Assembly: GCA_016286445.1 (NCBI GenBank)
Contig: JAEESS010000006.1
Span: 1 to 64,000, forward strand
Origin: Bacillota bacterium
GTDB taxonomy: Bacteria > Bacillota > Clostridia > Christensenellales > CAG-138
Direction of reading: 5' to 3'
DNA: 64,000 bases
The notes under the pieces are model-generated. The model was not told where the DNA came from. It searched no databases and saw only the letters and a program-made list of their open reading frames with translations. Position 1 is the first letter of the stretch. Each line of letters opens with the position of its first letter. The position numbers were made by a program, and so were the translations under genes. Positions 1 through 8,357 of the stretch are shown here, piece by piece.

Positions 1-856
1 TTGCGTTGACCGCGTGGTTCGGGATCTTGTCGTTCAGCTCATAGAGCGCGTTCCGTAAAAGCTCGCCGTCAAAGGTCATCGGAAGCGTGACTTCGTCCGC
101 TGTTCCGCGCGCCGCGTTTTTCAGCGCATCGTCAAGATCCGCTTCGCTGTAAGTGAGCCCGATCGTATCGGCGTTCAGCATCAGCGGGTCGTACGATTCG
201 TAGGAGACTGTGATGTCAAAGGCATCGCGCTTTGCTTCGAGCGCGGATTTCACCTGCTCGCGCGCCTCGCGCACGGTCAGATTCCGCACCTGTACGCCGT
301 CGATCACCGCGTCGTGCGAGATGACGGTCTCGTCGGTGATCGGCGCCGGCGTTTCGATCGGCTCCGCGGATGCGTTCGGATCGGGCGTCGGCGATGCGTC
401 GGGCGCGCGCTTGCAGCCCTTGCAGTTTCCGGCAAGCAGGATCGACGTCACAAGAACGATCACGGCAAAGAGCAGGAAGCCCGCTGCGAAAAACAGCAGC
501 CGGCGCGTCTTTTTCCGTTTGCGTCTGCGCTTCTTCGGCGGCTGTTTCGACCCGCCGGAGCCGCTGCGCGTCCCGGAGGACGCGGTCCTTGCAGACGTTG
601 AACGGCTCTGCGTACTGCGCGAAGACGTGCCCGCCGTGCGGCTTTGTGAACCGGATGCGGCGCGGGTCTGCGCCGCCGATGCGCCCGTTCTCCGCTCGCT
701 TGCAAAGCGCAGCGTACCGTTCGCCGCGGCGAAGGGTTCCTCCGCGCTGCGATTCGGCAGGGAAGACGCCGTACGGCGCGCGTTCCAGTCGCGCGCCGGG
801 GTCGCTTTGGTATTCGGTTGCGGGCGGGCGGCGCCCATGGCCACAATTTCACTCAT
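1..856 (-). CDS. VanW/YoaR-like membrane-anchored protein with PG-binding_4-like domain (N-terminal part, runs off window start)
   Basis: Minus-strand frame from ATG at 856 (MSEIVAMGAARPQ...) is open to base 1: low-complexity S/T/R-rich N-terminus, PPKKRRRKRKKTRR then a TM segment, then EAREQVKSALEAKRDAFDITVSYESYDPLMLNADTIGLTYSEADLDDAL, typical of the domain preceding VanW. Absent from the ORF track because it is truncated. Confidence 0.7.
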   Translation of the reverse strand, partial: MSEIVAMGAARPQPNTKATPARDWNARRTASSLPNRSAEEPFAAANGTLRFASERRTGASAAQTRAASGSQSRTAGTSSRSTQSRSTSARTASSGTRSGSGGSKQPPKKRRRKRKKTRRLLFFAAGFLLFAVIVLVTSILLAGNCKGCKRAPDASPTPDPNASAEPIETPAPITDETVISHDAVIDGVQVRNLTVREAREQVKSALEAKRDAFDITVSYESYDPLMLNADTIGLTYSEADLDDALKNAARGTADEVTLPMTFDGELLRNALYELNDKIPNHAVNA

Positions 857-974
857 GATACCGTATTATAGCAAGGTCGATTCCGATTCTCAATAGATTT
901 TCGGTTTGTTTTTGGAAATTTTGCATTTTTGACGCATCTGTGATACAATGTCGGAAACCGAACCGGAGGTCAAA

Positions 975-1436
975 ATGCTGCATATCGTATTGGTAGAACC
1001 GGAGATCCCGAGCAACACGGGCAATATCTCGCGCACCTGCGCGGTGACGGGCGCGGCGCTGCACCTTGTCCGTCCCTTGGGCTTTTCGACTGACGACAAG
1101 AGCTTAAAGCGCGCCGGGCTCGATTACTGGCATTCGCTGACGCTCTTCTACCACGACAGCATCGAGGAGGTCTGGGCGCAGTATCCCGACGCGCGGTTCT
1201 TCTATTGCAGCACGCACGCCGTCCACCGCTACGACGAGGTGACCTTCCGGGACGGCGACTTTCTCGTGTTCGGCAAGGAGACGGCGGGACTCGGGGAGAA
1301 GATCCTCGTTCCGCATGCGGACGAGGCGATCCGCATCCCGATGGGCGTCGGACAGCGCTCCTTAAACCTTTCTAACGCCGTCGCGATCGTGGTCTATGAA
1401 GCGCTGCGGCAGAACGATTTTTTCGGCATGCACTGA
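975..1436 (+). CDS. trmL: tRNA (cytidine(34)-2'-O)-methyltransferase, SPOUT family
   Basis: MLHIVLVEPEIPSNTGNISRTCAVTGAALHLVRPLGF...FGKETAGLGEKIL...RIPM...RSLNLSNAVAIVVYEALRQ; ggagg RBS before ATG 975 (the 948 start is upstream of the RBS). Confidence 0.93.
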   Translation: MLHIVLVEPEIPSNTGNISRTCAVTGAALHLVRPLGFSTDDKSLKRAGLDYWHSLTLFYHDSIEEVWAQYPDARFFYCSTHAVHRYDEVTFRDGDFLVFGKETAGLGEKILVPHADEAIRIPMGVGQRSLNLSNAVAIVVYEALRQNDFFGMH

Positions 1437-1515
1437 TTTCGTGTCCCGGAATTGCCGCAAAGCCCCGAAAAAGCAATATATTCTCTGAAAAAAGTAAGAT
1501 TTCCAAAAATAATGC

Positions 1516-1544
1516 TTGCATTGTGCAAAACCTTGTGGTAGAAT
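1516..1544 (+). promoter_or_regulatory. sigma-70/A-type promoter for rpmB
   Basis: TTGCAT - 17 nt - TAGAAT upstream of rpmB. Confidence 0.6.
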
Positions 1545-1579
1545 CGCAATGTTCGAGTTTTAGCAAGGAGGTGGACTGA

Positions 1580-1771
1580 ATGGGTAAGTTCTGTGAAGTC
1601 TGCAAGAAAGGAACCATGTCCGGCAATCTGGTCAGCCATTCCAATCGCAAGACCAAGCGCAGCTGGGCGCCGAATATCCAGACCGTGCACGTCGTCGTCG
1701 ACGGACGCGTTCAGAAGATGAGCGTCTGCACTCGCTGCCTGCGTTCCGGCAAGGTCGCAAGAAGCAACTGA
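1580..1771 (+). CDS. rpmB: 50S ribosomal protein L28 (zinc-motif type)
   Basis: MGKFCEVCKKGTMSGNLVSHSNRKTKRSWAPNIQTVHVVVDGRVQKMSVCTRCLRSGKVARSN; aggaggtg RBS. Confidence 0.97.
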   Translation: MGKFCEVCKKGTMSGNLVSHSNRKTKRSWAPNIQTVHVVVDGRVQKMSVCTRCLRSGKVARSN

Positions 1772-1789
1772 GCAATCCTTGAGAAAAAC

Positions 1790-1817
1790 AAAAGCCACCG
1801 GTAAAGGTGGCTTTTTG
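1790..1817 (+). terminator. intrinsic terminator after rpmB
   Basis: AAAGCCACC-ggtaaa-GGTGGCTTTTTG. Confidence 0.85.
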
Positions 1818-1832
1818 TCACAACGGAGAAAA

Positions 1833-2576
1833 ATGATCATTACCAGCAGAAGCAACGAACGTGTGAAGCGCACGCGGGCATTACAGGACGCGAAGGAACG
1901 CAAAGAGACCGGCTTGCACCTGATCGAAGGCGACAAGCTCGTTTCCGACGCGATCGCTTCCGGCGCGCGGGTTCTGACCGTGTTCGCAAAGGAAGGCACG
2001 GAACCGTTTGAGGGGATCGAAACGGTGTACGTCAGTGACGGCGTTATGGACGCGATCTGTTCCGCAAAAACGCCGCAAAGCCTCTGCGCGGTCGTAGAAA
2101 CGCCCGAAACCGCGTGTCCCGCGGCGTATCCCGAGGGGCTTCTTGTGGTGCTCGACCGGCTGCAGGATCCGGGCAATCTCGGAACCATCATCCGCACCGC
2201 GGACGCTTTGGGCGCTGCGGGCGTTCTTGTAAGTCCCGATTCCGCCGATCCGTTCTCGCCCAAAGGTCTGCGCGCCGCGATGGGTTCGACCTATCATCTT
2301 CCTATTTATATCGGCGCGCTCAAGGAGGAGCTTTTCAGGCTCAGGGAGCAGGGCTTTTGCTGTGTCTGCGGGCACCTCAAGGGCAGTGAAACGCTCCCTG
2401 CGATCACAAAGCGCACGGCGCTGGTGATCGGAAACGAGGGGCAGGGCGTTTCGGAGGAGACGGCGGCGCTGTGCACGCTGTACCGCATGCCGATGCGCGG
2501 ACGCGCCGAATCGCTGAACGCGGCTGTGTTCGCCGCGCTGATGATGCAGACGGTTATCAGCCGTATGCCGGAGTAA
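1833..2576 (+). CDS. TrmH/SpoU family RNA 2'-O-methyltransferase
   Basis: MIITSRSNERVKRTRALQDAKERKETGLHLIEGDKL...VVLDRLQDPGNLGTIIRTADALGA...AMGSTYHLPIY...VIGNEGQGVSEE...PMRGRAESLNAAVFAALMM. Start placed at 1833 because 1779-1832 is terminator. Confidence 0.92.
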   Translation: MIITSRSNERVKRTRALQDAKERKETGLHLIEGDKLVSDAIASGARVLTVFAKEGTEPFEGIETVYVSDGVMDAICSAKTPQSLCAVVETPETACPAAYPEGLLVVLDRLQDPGNLGTIIRTADALGAAGVLVSPDSADPFSPKGLRAAMGSTYHLPIYIGALKEELFRLREQGFCCVCGHLKGSETLPAITKRTALVIGNEGQGVSEETAALCTLYRMPMRGRAESLNAAVFAALMMQTVISRMPE

Positions 2577-2589
2577 AAAGGAGAGTTTT

Positions 2590-3690
2590 ATGGAACAGGC
2601 GAATCACATCCATACCATCGTCATCACGGGCGGACCGTGCGCGGGCAAAACGACCGCGATGAGCTGGCTGCAGAATGCGCTGACCGACGCGGGCTATGCG
2701 GTCATGTTCATTCCGGAGACCTGCACCGATCTCAACAACAGCGGCGTCACCGCGCGCGCGTCGAAGTCGAACTTCGAGTTTCAGCGCGTGCAGGTTCGTT
2801 ATCAGCTTTTACGCGAGCAGATCTACCGCCAGGCGGCGGAGGCAAGCGCGTCGAAGGAGGTCGTGATCGTCTGCGACCGCGGTTCGATGGACGACAAGCC
2901 CTATATGGAGCCGGAGGAGTTCGCGGCGATCCTCAAAGAACTCGGGCAGAACGAGGTCGCGTTCCGCGACAAGTACGACGCCGTGTTCCATATGGTCACT
3001 GCGGCAAAGGGCGCCGAGGCGTTCTATACGACGGACAACAACACCGCGCGCGTGGAAACGCTCGAGGAAGCGATCGAGCTCGACGCAAAGACGCTCGCCG
3101 CGTGGGCGGGGCATCCGCACCTCAGGATCATCGACAACTCGACCGATTTCAACGGCAAGCTCCTGAAGCTTCTGCGCGAGGTCATGACGGCTTTGGGCAA
3201 GCCCGCGCCGTTTGAGCACGCAAGGCGGTTTCTCGTCGAACGACCGGACCGCGCGTGGCTCGAAGCGCATCCCGCGTGCCGCCGCGTCGAGATCATCCAG
3301 ACGTATCTCACTGATGTGCAGGGCGAAAAGCGCCGCATCTGCATGCGCGGCAGCGACGGCAGCTATATTTATTATATGACGACGCACTGCACCGGCACCG
3401 ACGGACGCCGGATCGAGACCGAAAAGCGGCTCTCGCTTGACGACTATCAGCAGCTGATGATGGAGGCGGACCCGATGTGCATGCCGATCCGCAAGACGCG
3501 CTACTGTCTCGTCAACGATGCGCACGCGTACGAGGTCGATTTCTATCCGGCGTGGCAGGACAAGGCGATGCTGCAGGTCGAGCTGAACGATCCGGACGCC
3601 GGGATCTCGATCCCGAAGCCGTTCCGCGTGATCCGCGAGGTGACCGACGATCCGGACTATCAGAACTACGCCATGGCGCGTATCCGGTAA
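2590..3690 (+). CDS. P-loop NTPase (AAA_28-like) fused to C-terminal CYTH/triphosphate-tunnel-like domain
   Basis: TIVITGGPCAGKTTAMSWL Walker A; VVIVCDRGSMDD Walker B; C-terminal RRVEIIQTYL...RICMRGSDGSYIYYMTTH...ETEKRLSLDDYQQLM...IRKTRYCLVNDAHAYEVDFYPAWQDKAMLQVELNDPD is CYTH-like (ExExK-type tunnel pattern). Confidence 0.8.
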   Translation: MEQANHIHTIVITGGPCAGKTTAMSWLQNALTDAGYAVMFIPETCTDLNNSGVTARASKSNFEFQRVQVRYQLLREQIYRQAAEASASKEVVIVCDRGSMDDKPYMEPEEFAAILKELGQNEVAFRDKYDAVFHMVTAAKGAEAFYTTDNNTARVETLEEAIELDAKTLAAWAGHPHLRIIDNSTDFNGKLLKLLREVMTALGKPAPFEHARRFLVERPDRAWLEAHPACRRVEIIQTYLTDVQGEKRRICMRGSDGSYIYYMTTHCTGTDGRRIETEKRLSLDDYQQLMMEADPMCMPIRKTRYCLVNDAHAYEVDFYPAWQDKAMLQVELNDPDAGISIPKPFRVIREVTDDPDYQNYAMARIR

Positions 3691-3703
3691 AAGGAGAGCA
3701 ACG

Positions 3704-4654
3704 ATGGAATATCAGGCGGCAGAACCGCTGCAGGACGTTAAAGGCGCGCGCCGCGCGGCGTCGCTCTGCGCATTCGCGGCGGTCGCGGAGATCGCGATCT
3801 CGTATGCGCTGATGTTTGCGGCGTCGTTTTTTTTGAACGGCGCTTCGCTTGACGAACGCGCAGGGAGCAATCTGGTCCTCATTCTCAATACGGTTACGGT
3901 CAATCTGATCGCAATGCCGCTCTGTTGGTTTCTGCTGCTGCGCCGGGTCACGAAAGCCGATGTGCCGGAGACCGGATCGCGCACGCCCCTGTCGTTTTCA
4001 AAGCTGCTGTTTTATTTTCCGTGCGCGTTCGCGCTGATGTACACCGGTTCAATGGCGGGGAAGCTGATCGATGCGTTGATCGGCGGCGGGCTTACCGACG
4101 TCGCGCAGAATGCGATTTCCTCCGTCGATCCGTGGGTCACGCTGGTGTGCGCGGTGATCGTCGCGCCGGCGGCGGAGGAGCTGTTCTTCCGCAAGGCGAT
4201 GATCGACCGGCTTTCGGACTATCATCCGTTCGACGCGATCCTGCTTTCCGCGCTGCTCTTTGCGCTGGTCCACGGCAATATCACACAGTTTCTGTACGCG
4301 CTGCCGCTCGGCATCCTGTTTGGGATCATCTATTACCGCACGCAGAACATCGGCTATACGATCCTGCTGCACGCCGCGCTCAATGCGCTCGGGGGATTGG
4401 TCCCGCAGCTTCTGACCGGACCCGCCGAAGGGGAAGCTTCGATCGTGCTCCTGCTTGGCAGCGCAGTCTTCGGGCTGTTCGTCCTTGCGATGTTCATTAC
4501 GGGCGTAGTCCTTCTGATCGTAAAACGCAAGCAGTTTCTGCCGATCCCGTCGGACCATCCGCACTGCGGCAAACCGTTCTTCCTGAACGCGGGGTTCATC
4601 GTCGCCTGCATCGCCTTTATAGCGCTGTTCGTTCTGACCGAGATCCTCGCTTGA
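3704..4654 (+). CDS. CPBP family intramembrane glutamic endopeptidase (Abi family)
   Basis: Multi-TM; APAAEELFFRKAMIDRL (EExxxR motif) and ALLFALVHGN motif. Confidence 0.88.
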   Translation: MEYQAAEPLQDVKGARRAASLCAFAAVAEIAISYALMFAASFFLNGASLDERAGSNLVLILNTVTVNLIAMPLCWFLLLRRVTKADVPETGSRTPLSFSKLLFYFPCAFALMYTGSMAGKLIDALIGGGLTDVAQNAISSVDPWVTLVCAVIVAPAAEELFFRKAMIDRLSDYHPFDAILLSALLFALVHGNITQFLYALPLGILFGIIYYRTQNIGYTILLHAALNALGGLVPQLLTGPAEGEASIVLLLGSAVFGLFVLAMFITGVVLLIVKRKQFLPIPSDHPHCGKPFFLNAGFIVACIAFIALFVLTEILA

Positions 4655-4666
4655 CGCCTGAGATAC

Positions 4667-4696
4667 AAAACCGGGACCCGATCGGGTCCCGGTTTT
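4667..4696. terminator. bidirectional terminator between convergent genes
   Basis: AAAACCGGGACCCGATCGGGTCCCGGTTTT. Confidence 0.9.
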
Positions 4697-4709
4697 ACAT
4701 ATCTTTGTT

Positions 4710-5939
4710 TTATGATTTTCTCTTGCGGAACAGGTATTCGTCCAGCTGCTTTTTGACCGAATCCGGCATTTCGCGTTCGACCGGGCATACGGCGGCGTTT
4801 GCCATGCGGCGGGTGAACTCCGCGATGAACGCAATGTCCTTCTCCAGCTGCTCCATAGACAGCACGTCGGGGCGGTCGAAGCGGCAGTGGATCGGCGCGA
4901 CGTTGCCGCCCGCGATCCGCGCAAACGACAGCGCGGGCACGCCGCTGTCCGCAAACGGCGTGGAATCGCTCGAATAGACGCCGGTCTTGGCGCCGACCGG
5001 GAAGCCGAGCTCCGCGCCCATGTATTCGATGTAGTTCGCAAGCTTTTCCTCGGCGGAAACGCAGGCGATGAACTTGCCCATGATCGTGCCGATCATGTCC
5101 AGGTTGATGTTCAGCGCGATCTTATTCAGCTCCGTCTCGTGGTCGCGCACATACGCCTTCGAGCCCAAAAGCCCGCGCTCCTCGCTGCCGCAGAAGACGA
5201 ACCGCAGTCCGTAATTCAGAGGTTTATTCCGGAGCGCGTCCATAACGCCCAAAAGTCCCGCGCAGCCGGTCATGTTGTCGTAGGAGCCGTGGGAAAGCGC
5301 GGTCGTGTCGTAATGCGCGGACAGCGTGATCCATTCGTCGCGCTTGCCGGGGAGTTCTGCGATCACGTTGTGGGATTCGCCATCGTATTCGCGCTGACGG
5401 ATGACGATCCGCACGCGCTTGACCTTGTTTTTCACCAGCGCGACCGCGTCGGAAACATGCAGCATGGCGCAGAGCACCCTCTTCTGCTCGCCGACGACGT
5501 GCGCGCGCAGATCGCGCTCGTCGATGTCGTGATTGCCGTTGTGCAGATCGCCGTACTGGAACAGGATGCCCTTCGCGCCGGCTTCCATGAGGTCCTGATA
5601 GCCGAAGAAGCCGATGCCCGCCGTGTCCATCAGCACGATCTTGTCCTTCGCGCCCGCGATTGAGACCTTATCCTGCGCGGGCATGTAGTAGAGCTCGCCC
5701 TCGATCTCGCCGCTGCCGCAGCAGAAGAAGCCCTTTGCCGGGATCTCTTTGCCGTCGGCGTAAACGTGCGACTCCTCGATCTCGCCCATCGGCACGGGGA
5801 ACGCTTCGATGCGCGCCGCCGCGCCGAGCGCTTCGCAGTGCGCTCTGAGGTATTCCGCAACGCGCAGCTCCTCCGGCGTGCCGCTGCAGTGGACGAAATC
5901 GGTGTCCTTGAAAATCTGTTTCAATGCTCTTGCGTTCAT
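4710..5939 (-). CDS. M28 family metallopeptidase (Zn aminopeptidase-like)
   Basis: VIAELPGKRDEWITLSAHYDTTALSHGSYDNMTGCAGLLGVMDALR...FVFCGSEERGLLGSKAYV...NLDMIG. Confidence 0.88.
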   Translation of the reverse strand: MNARALKQIFKDTDFVHCSGTPEELRVAEYLRAHCEALGAAARIEAFPVPMGEIEESHVYADGKEIPAKGFFCCGSGEIEGELYYMPAQDKVSIAGAKDKIVLMDTAGIGFFGYQDLMEAGAKGILFQYGDLHNGNHDIDERDLRAHVVGEQKRVLCAMLHVSDAVALVKNKVKRVRIVIRQREYDGESHNVIAELPGKRDEWITLSAHYDTTALSHGSYDNMTGCAGLLGVMDALRNKPLNYGLRFVFCGSEERGLLGSKAYVRDHETELNKIALNINLDMIGTIMGKFIACVSAEEKLANYIEYMGAELGFPVGAKTGVYSSDSTPFADSGVPALSFARIAGGNVAPIHCRFDRPDVLSMEQLEKDIAFIAEFTRRMANAAVCPVEREMPDSVKKQLDEYLFRKRKS

Positions 5940-5942
5940 TTC

Positions 5943-6110
5943 TTATTCTCCTTTATTGTGTTTGTTCTTCTTTTTCATAAATACGATCAGCACGACGGTG
6001 ACTGCGGCGACGACCGCGACGATGCCGAGGACCGGGAGAAGCATATGTGTGGTGACGTAGCGCAATTCTTCCGCCGGCGTCACGGGATCGCACAAAAGCA
6101 GCATGCTCAT
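5943..6110 (-). CDS. 55-aa single-pass membrane protein, tandem paralog 5 (last of the array)
   Basis: MSMLLLCDPVTPAEELRYVTTHMLLPVLGIVAVVAAVTVVLIVFMKKKNKHNKGE; RBS AGGGAGG; ATG overlaps the preceding stop (ATGA). Confidence 0.75.
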   Translation of the reverse strand: MSMLLLCDPVTPAEELRYVTTHMLLPVLGIVAVVAAVTVVLIVFMKKKNKHNKGE

Positions 6111-6268
6111 TTGCCTCCCTTTTTCTTTTTCAAAAGTACGATCAGCACGACGGTGATCGCGGCGACGGCAAGGATGACGCCGCACACCAAAACAATGTGC
6201 TCATGTAAGAATTCAAGCACAGCGAGAGACGGCGGCAGCGCCGCATCCGGCAGAATACGCATATTCAT
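6107..6268 (-). CDS. 53-aa single-pass membrane protein, tandem paralog 4
   Basis: MNMRILPDAALPPSLAVLEFLHEHIVLVCGVILAVAAITVVLIVLLKKKKGGK; overlapping stop/start with both neighbours. Below the 60-aa cutoff in this frame, so absent from the ORF track. Confidence 0.75.
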   Translation of the reverse strand: MNMRILPDAALPPSLAVLEFLHEHIVLVCGVILAVAAITVVLIVLLKKKKGGK

Positions 6269-6420
6269 TTGCCTCCCTTTTTCTTTTTCAGCAGGACGAT
6301 CAGCACGACGGTGACGGCAGCGGCGCCTGCGGCGATCCCGAGGACGATCCAGAGCATCGGCGCGTCCGGCAGGCGTTCAAAGGGATTCGTGATATGATCC
6401 GGAACGATCCACATGCTCAT
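6265..6420 (-). CDS. 51-aa single-pass membrane protein, tandem paralog 3
   Basis: MSMWIVPDHITNPFERLPDAPMLWIVLGIAAGAAAVTVVLIVLLKKKKGGK; the C-terminal GGK codons double as the RBS of the next gene. Confidence 0.75.
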   Translation of the reverse strand: MSMWIVPDHITNPFERLPDAPMLWIVLGIAAGAAAVTVVLIVLLKKKKGGK

Positions 6421-6584
6421 GCACCGTCCTGTTTCTTTTTCTTCACAAGAAGCACGATCACGACCGCGGTGATCGCGGCGACGGCGGCAACGATCCCGAC
6501 GATCCACCAGAGCGGGCTTCCCGCTGTCTGCGGTTCCACCGGCGGATCGAACGGCTCGACGGAAATATCCCCAAAAATACGCAT
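6417..6584 (-). CDS. 55-aa single-pass membrane protein, tandem paralog 2
   Basis: MRIFGDISVEPFDPPVEPQTAGSPLWWIVGIVAAVAAITAVVIVLLVKKKKQDGA; RBS AAGGAGG. Confidence 0.75.
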   Translation of the reverse strand: MRIFGDISVEPFDPPVEPQTAGSPLWWIVGIVAAVAAITAVVIVLLVKKKKQDGA

Positions 6585-6586
6585 GT

Positions 6587-6739
6587 TTATTGTCCTCCTT
6601 TTTTCTTCTTTGCCAGAAGCACGATCACAACCGCTGTGATCGCAGCGCCCGCGGCGACGATCCCGAGCACCCACCAGAGCGTGGGATCGCTCGGCGGGTC
6701 GATCGGTTCGATGATTTCGTCAAACAGGATACGCAGCAT
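6587..6739 (-). CDS. 50-aa single-pass membrane protein, tandem paralog 1 (first of the array)
   Basis: MLRILFDEIIEPIDPPSDPTLWWVLGIVAAGAAITAVVIVLLAKKKKGGQ; RBS AAGGAGG. Confidence 0.75.
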   Translation of the reverse strand: MLRILFDEIIEPIDPPSDPTLWWVLGIVAAGAAITAVVIVLLAKKKKGGQ

Positions 6740-6752
6740 ACAGATCTCCTCC

Positions 6753-7091
6753 TTAAAACAGAAATGTTGTAATCAGCAGACCCGCGCCGAACGACGCGGC
6801 GTTTGCGGTCAGAGAAACGAGGAACGGACGCTTCGCTTCGGTCGCGTATCGGTAGACGAACCACTCGACGAGCACCGCCGCGATCTCCAGCATGGCGATT
6901 GCGAGCACGCGCGGGATCGGTGTATACAGATACGCGAGCGCGTACAGCACGTTCACGACCGGGTTTGTCAGCAGGTTCGCCAGCAGTACGAACACGAGAT
7001 CGCGTCCGCGCATGCCCCAAAGGCGGCACACCGGAAGCTCGATCGCTTCCGTCAGAAGAAGCGCGAGCACGAGCGACAGCGGCCAGCTCAT
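6753..7091 (-). CDS. small multi-TM membrane protein (112 aa), unknown function
   Basis: MSWPLSLVLALLLTEAIELPVCRLWGMRGRDLVFVLLANLLTNPVVNVLYALAYLY...; overlaps the MFS stop (ATGA), so co-directional with MFS and the small-protein array. Confidence 0.65.
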   Translation of the reverse strand: MSWPLSLVLALLLTEAIELPVCRLWGMRGRDLVFVLLANLLTNPVVNVLYALAYLYTPIPRVLAIAMLEIAAVLVEWFVYRYATEAKRPFLVSLTANAASFGAGLLITTFLF

Positions 7092-8134
7092 TTTGCTTCC
7101 CTCAGCCCGAAGACGAGCAGCACGCCGGAGACTGCGGCAAGCGCGCCGAACAGCACGCTTGATTCCGGGACCGAAACGCCGAGAAAGTACGGCACGACGC
7201 CGAGGAACAGCGCGGCGGTCAAAAGCCCGAAGGCGGTCCCCTTCGCGTCTTTCAGAAGCCTTGCCGAGGCGAACAGCGTCAGCGGCATGGACATATTAAA
7301 TAGGAAGAGCGCGCAAAGCGCCAGCACCGGGCTGAGCGGGAAGAACAGGAAGAGCGCGCAGAGCCCGAGCGACAGGATCGCGGTCGGGATCGGCTTCAGC
7401 CGGTCCGCAGCGAACCCGCCCGCGGTTTTTCCGAGCGCCAGACACAGCACGGGGATCAGTCCGGACCATACCGACGGCAGGTCGGAGAGCAGATCGCCGG
7501 TCGAAAACGCCGCGGTCGTGCTCATGAGCGAGCGCAGCACGACGACGAGAAACAGCAGCGCAAGAAGCCGGAGCCCGCCCTTCGGCGTTTCAAACGACAG
7601 CGGCGCGTTGTGCGAGCCTTCCGAAAACTCCGGTTTTCCGAGCAGCAGGATCGCGCCGCCCAGGCCGAGCAGGATCGCGGGCAGCAGCCACGGCAGGGAA
7701 AGCATCTGCGCCGAAAAGACGCGTCCGAAATACAGCCCGATCGCGCCGGGGGAGACGAACACGCCGAGCGGACCGGCTTTCGTTTCCGAGCCGTTCAGCA
7801 CCTCGATCCCGCCGCCGACGTGGAACGCGCCGTTCCCGAGCCCCGCGACGACCATCGCAAGGATCGGCACGGACCGCAGCCCGAACGCGAGCGCGACGAG
7901 CGCGCAGCCGACCGCGGCAAAGAGCATGTTGCGGTTCAGCCGATCCGCAACAACGCCCATCGGCAGCTGAAAGAGAAACGCGCAGGCGTTGTACAGCACC
8001 ATACCGAGCCAGAGCTTTTCGCCCTGCAGCACGGAAAAGAACAGCGCGGCGCAGCAGAGGTCCACCGCGGCGTGCACGACCGAAAGCAGCGCGGTTTTTC
8101 TGAGGAATATTCGGTTATGAACGACAGCATTCAT
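7088..8134 (-). CDS. MFS transporter
   Basis: ~12 hydrophobic segments; PMGVVADRLNRN between TM2 and TM3; GGFAADRLK second-half motif. Confidence 0.8.
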   Translation of the reverse strand: MNAVVHNRIFLRKTALLSVVHAAVDLCCAALFFSVLQGEKLWLGMVLYNACAFLFQLPMGVVADRLNRNMLFAAVGCALVALAFGLRSVPILAMVVAGLGNGAFHVGGGIEVLNGSETKAGPLGVFVSPGAIGLYFGRVFSAQMLSLPWLLPAILLGLGGAILLLGKPEFSEGSHNAPLSFETPKGGLRLLALLFLVVVLRSLMSTTAAFSTGDLLSDLPSVWSGLIPVLCLALGKTAGGFAADRLKPIPTAILSLGLCALFLFFPLSPVLALCALFLFNMSMPLTLFASARLLKDAKGTAFGLLTAALFLGVVPYFLGVSVPESSVLFGALAAVSGVLLVFGLREAK

Positions 8135-8296
8135 ATAAGCTTATACAACGGAAAAGTGTTTCATCATACGCATGCGGCACAAAGGATCCTTGTGCATATC
8201 TACAAATAAAGTATAACAAAACGGGCCGTATTCTGCAAGTGCTCCCGGAAATTGTATCCGGCGAAGCACAGATTCTTCCAAATTAAGGAGAGATAA

Positions 8297-8325
8297 TTGA
8301 AAAGGAGGCAAATTCGTGATATAAT
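8297..8325 (+). promoter_or_regulatory. sigma-70/A-type promoter
   Basis: TTGAAA - 17 nt - TATAAT upstream of the 8358 gene. Confidence 0.6.
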
Positions 8326-8357
8326 CGCTTTATACCATACAGAAAGGGCAGGCAGGC

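Noticed and set aside
210-896. 228-aa + strand ORF near window start
   Set aside because: Antisense shadow of the truncated minus-strand VanW/YoaR-like gene, which has a recognisable TM and domain sequence.
948-974. Upstream start for trmL at 948
   Set aside because: The RBS ggagg lies between 948 and 975, and family similarity begins at MLHIVLVEPEIPSNTGN.
3704-4654. Phage-defence (Abi) system based on the CPBP/Abi-family protein
   Set aside because: CPBP proteases are common housekeeping membrane proteins; no restriction, toxin or nuclease partners nearby.
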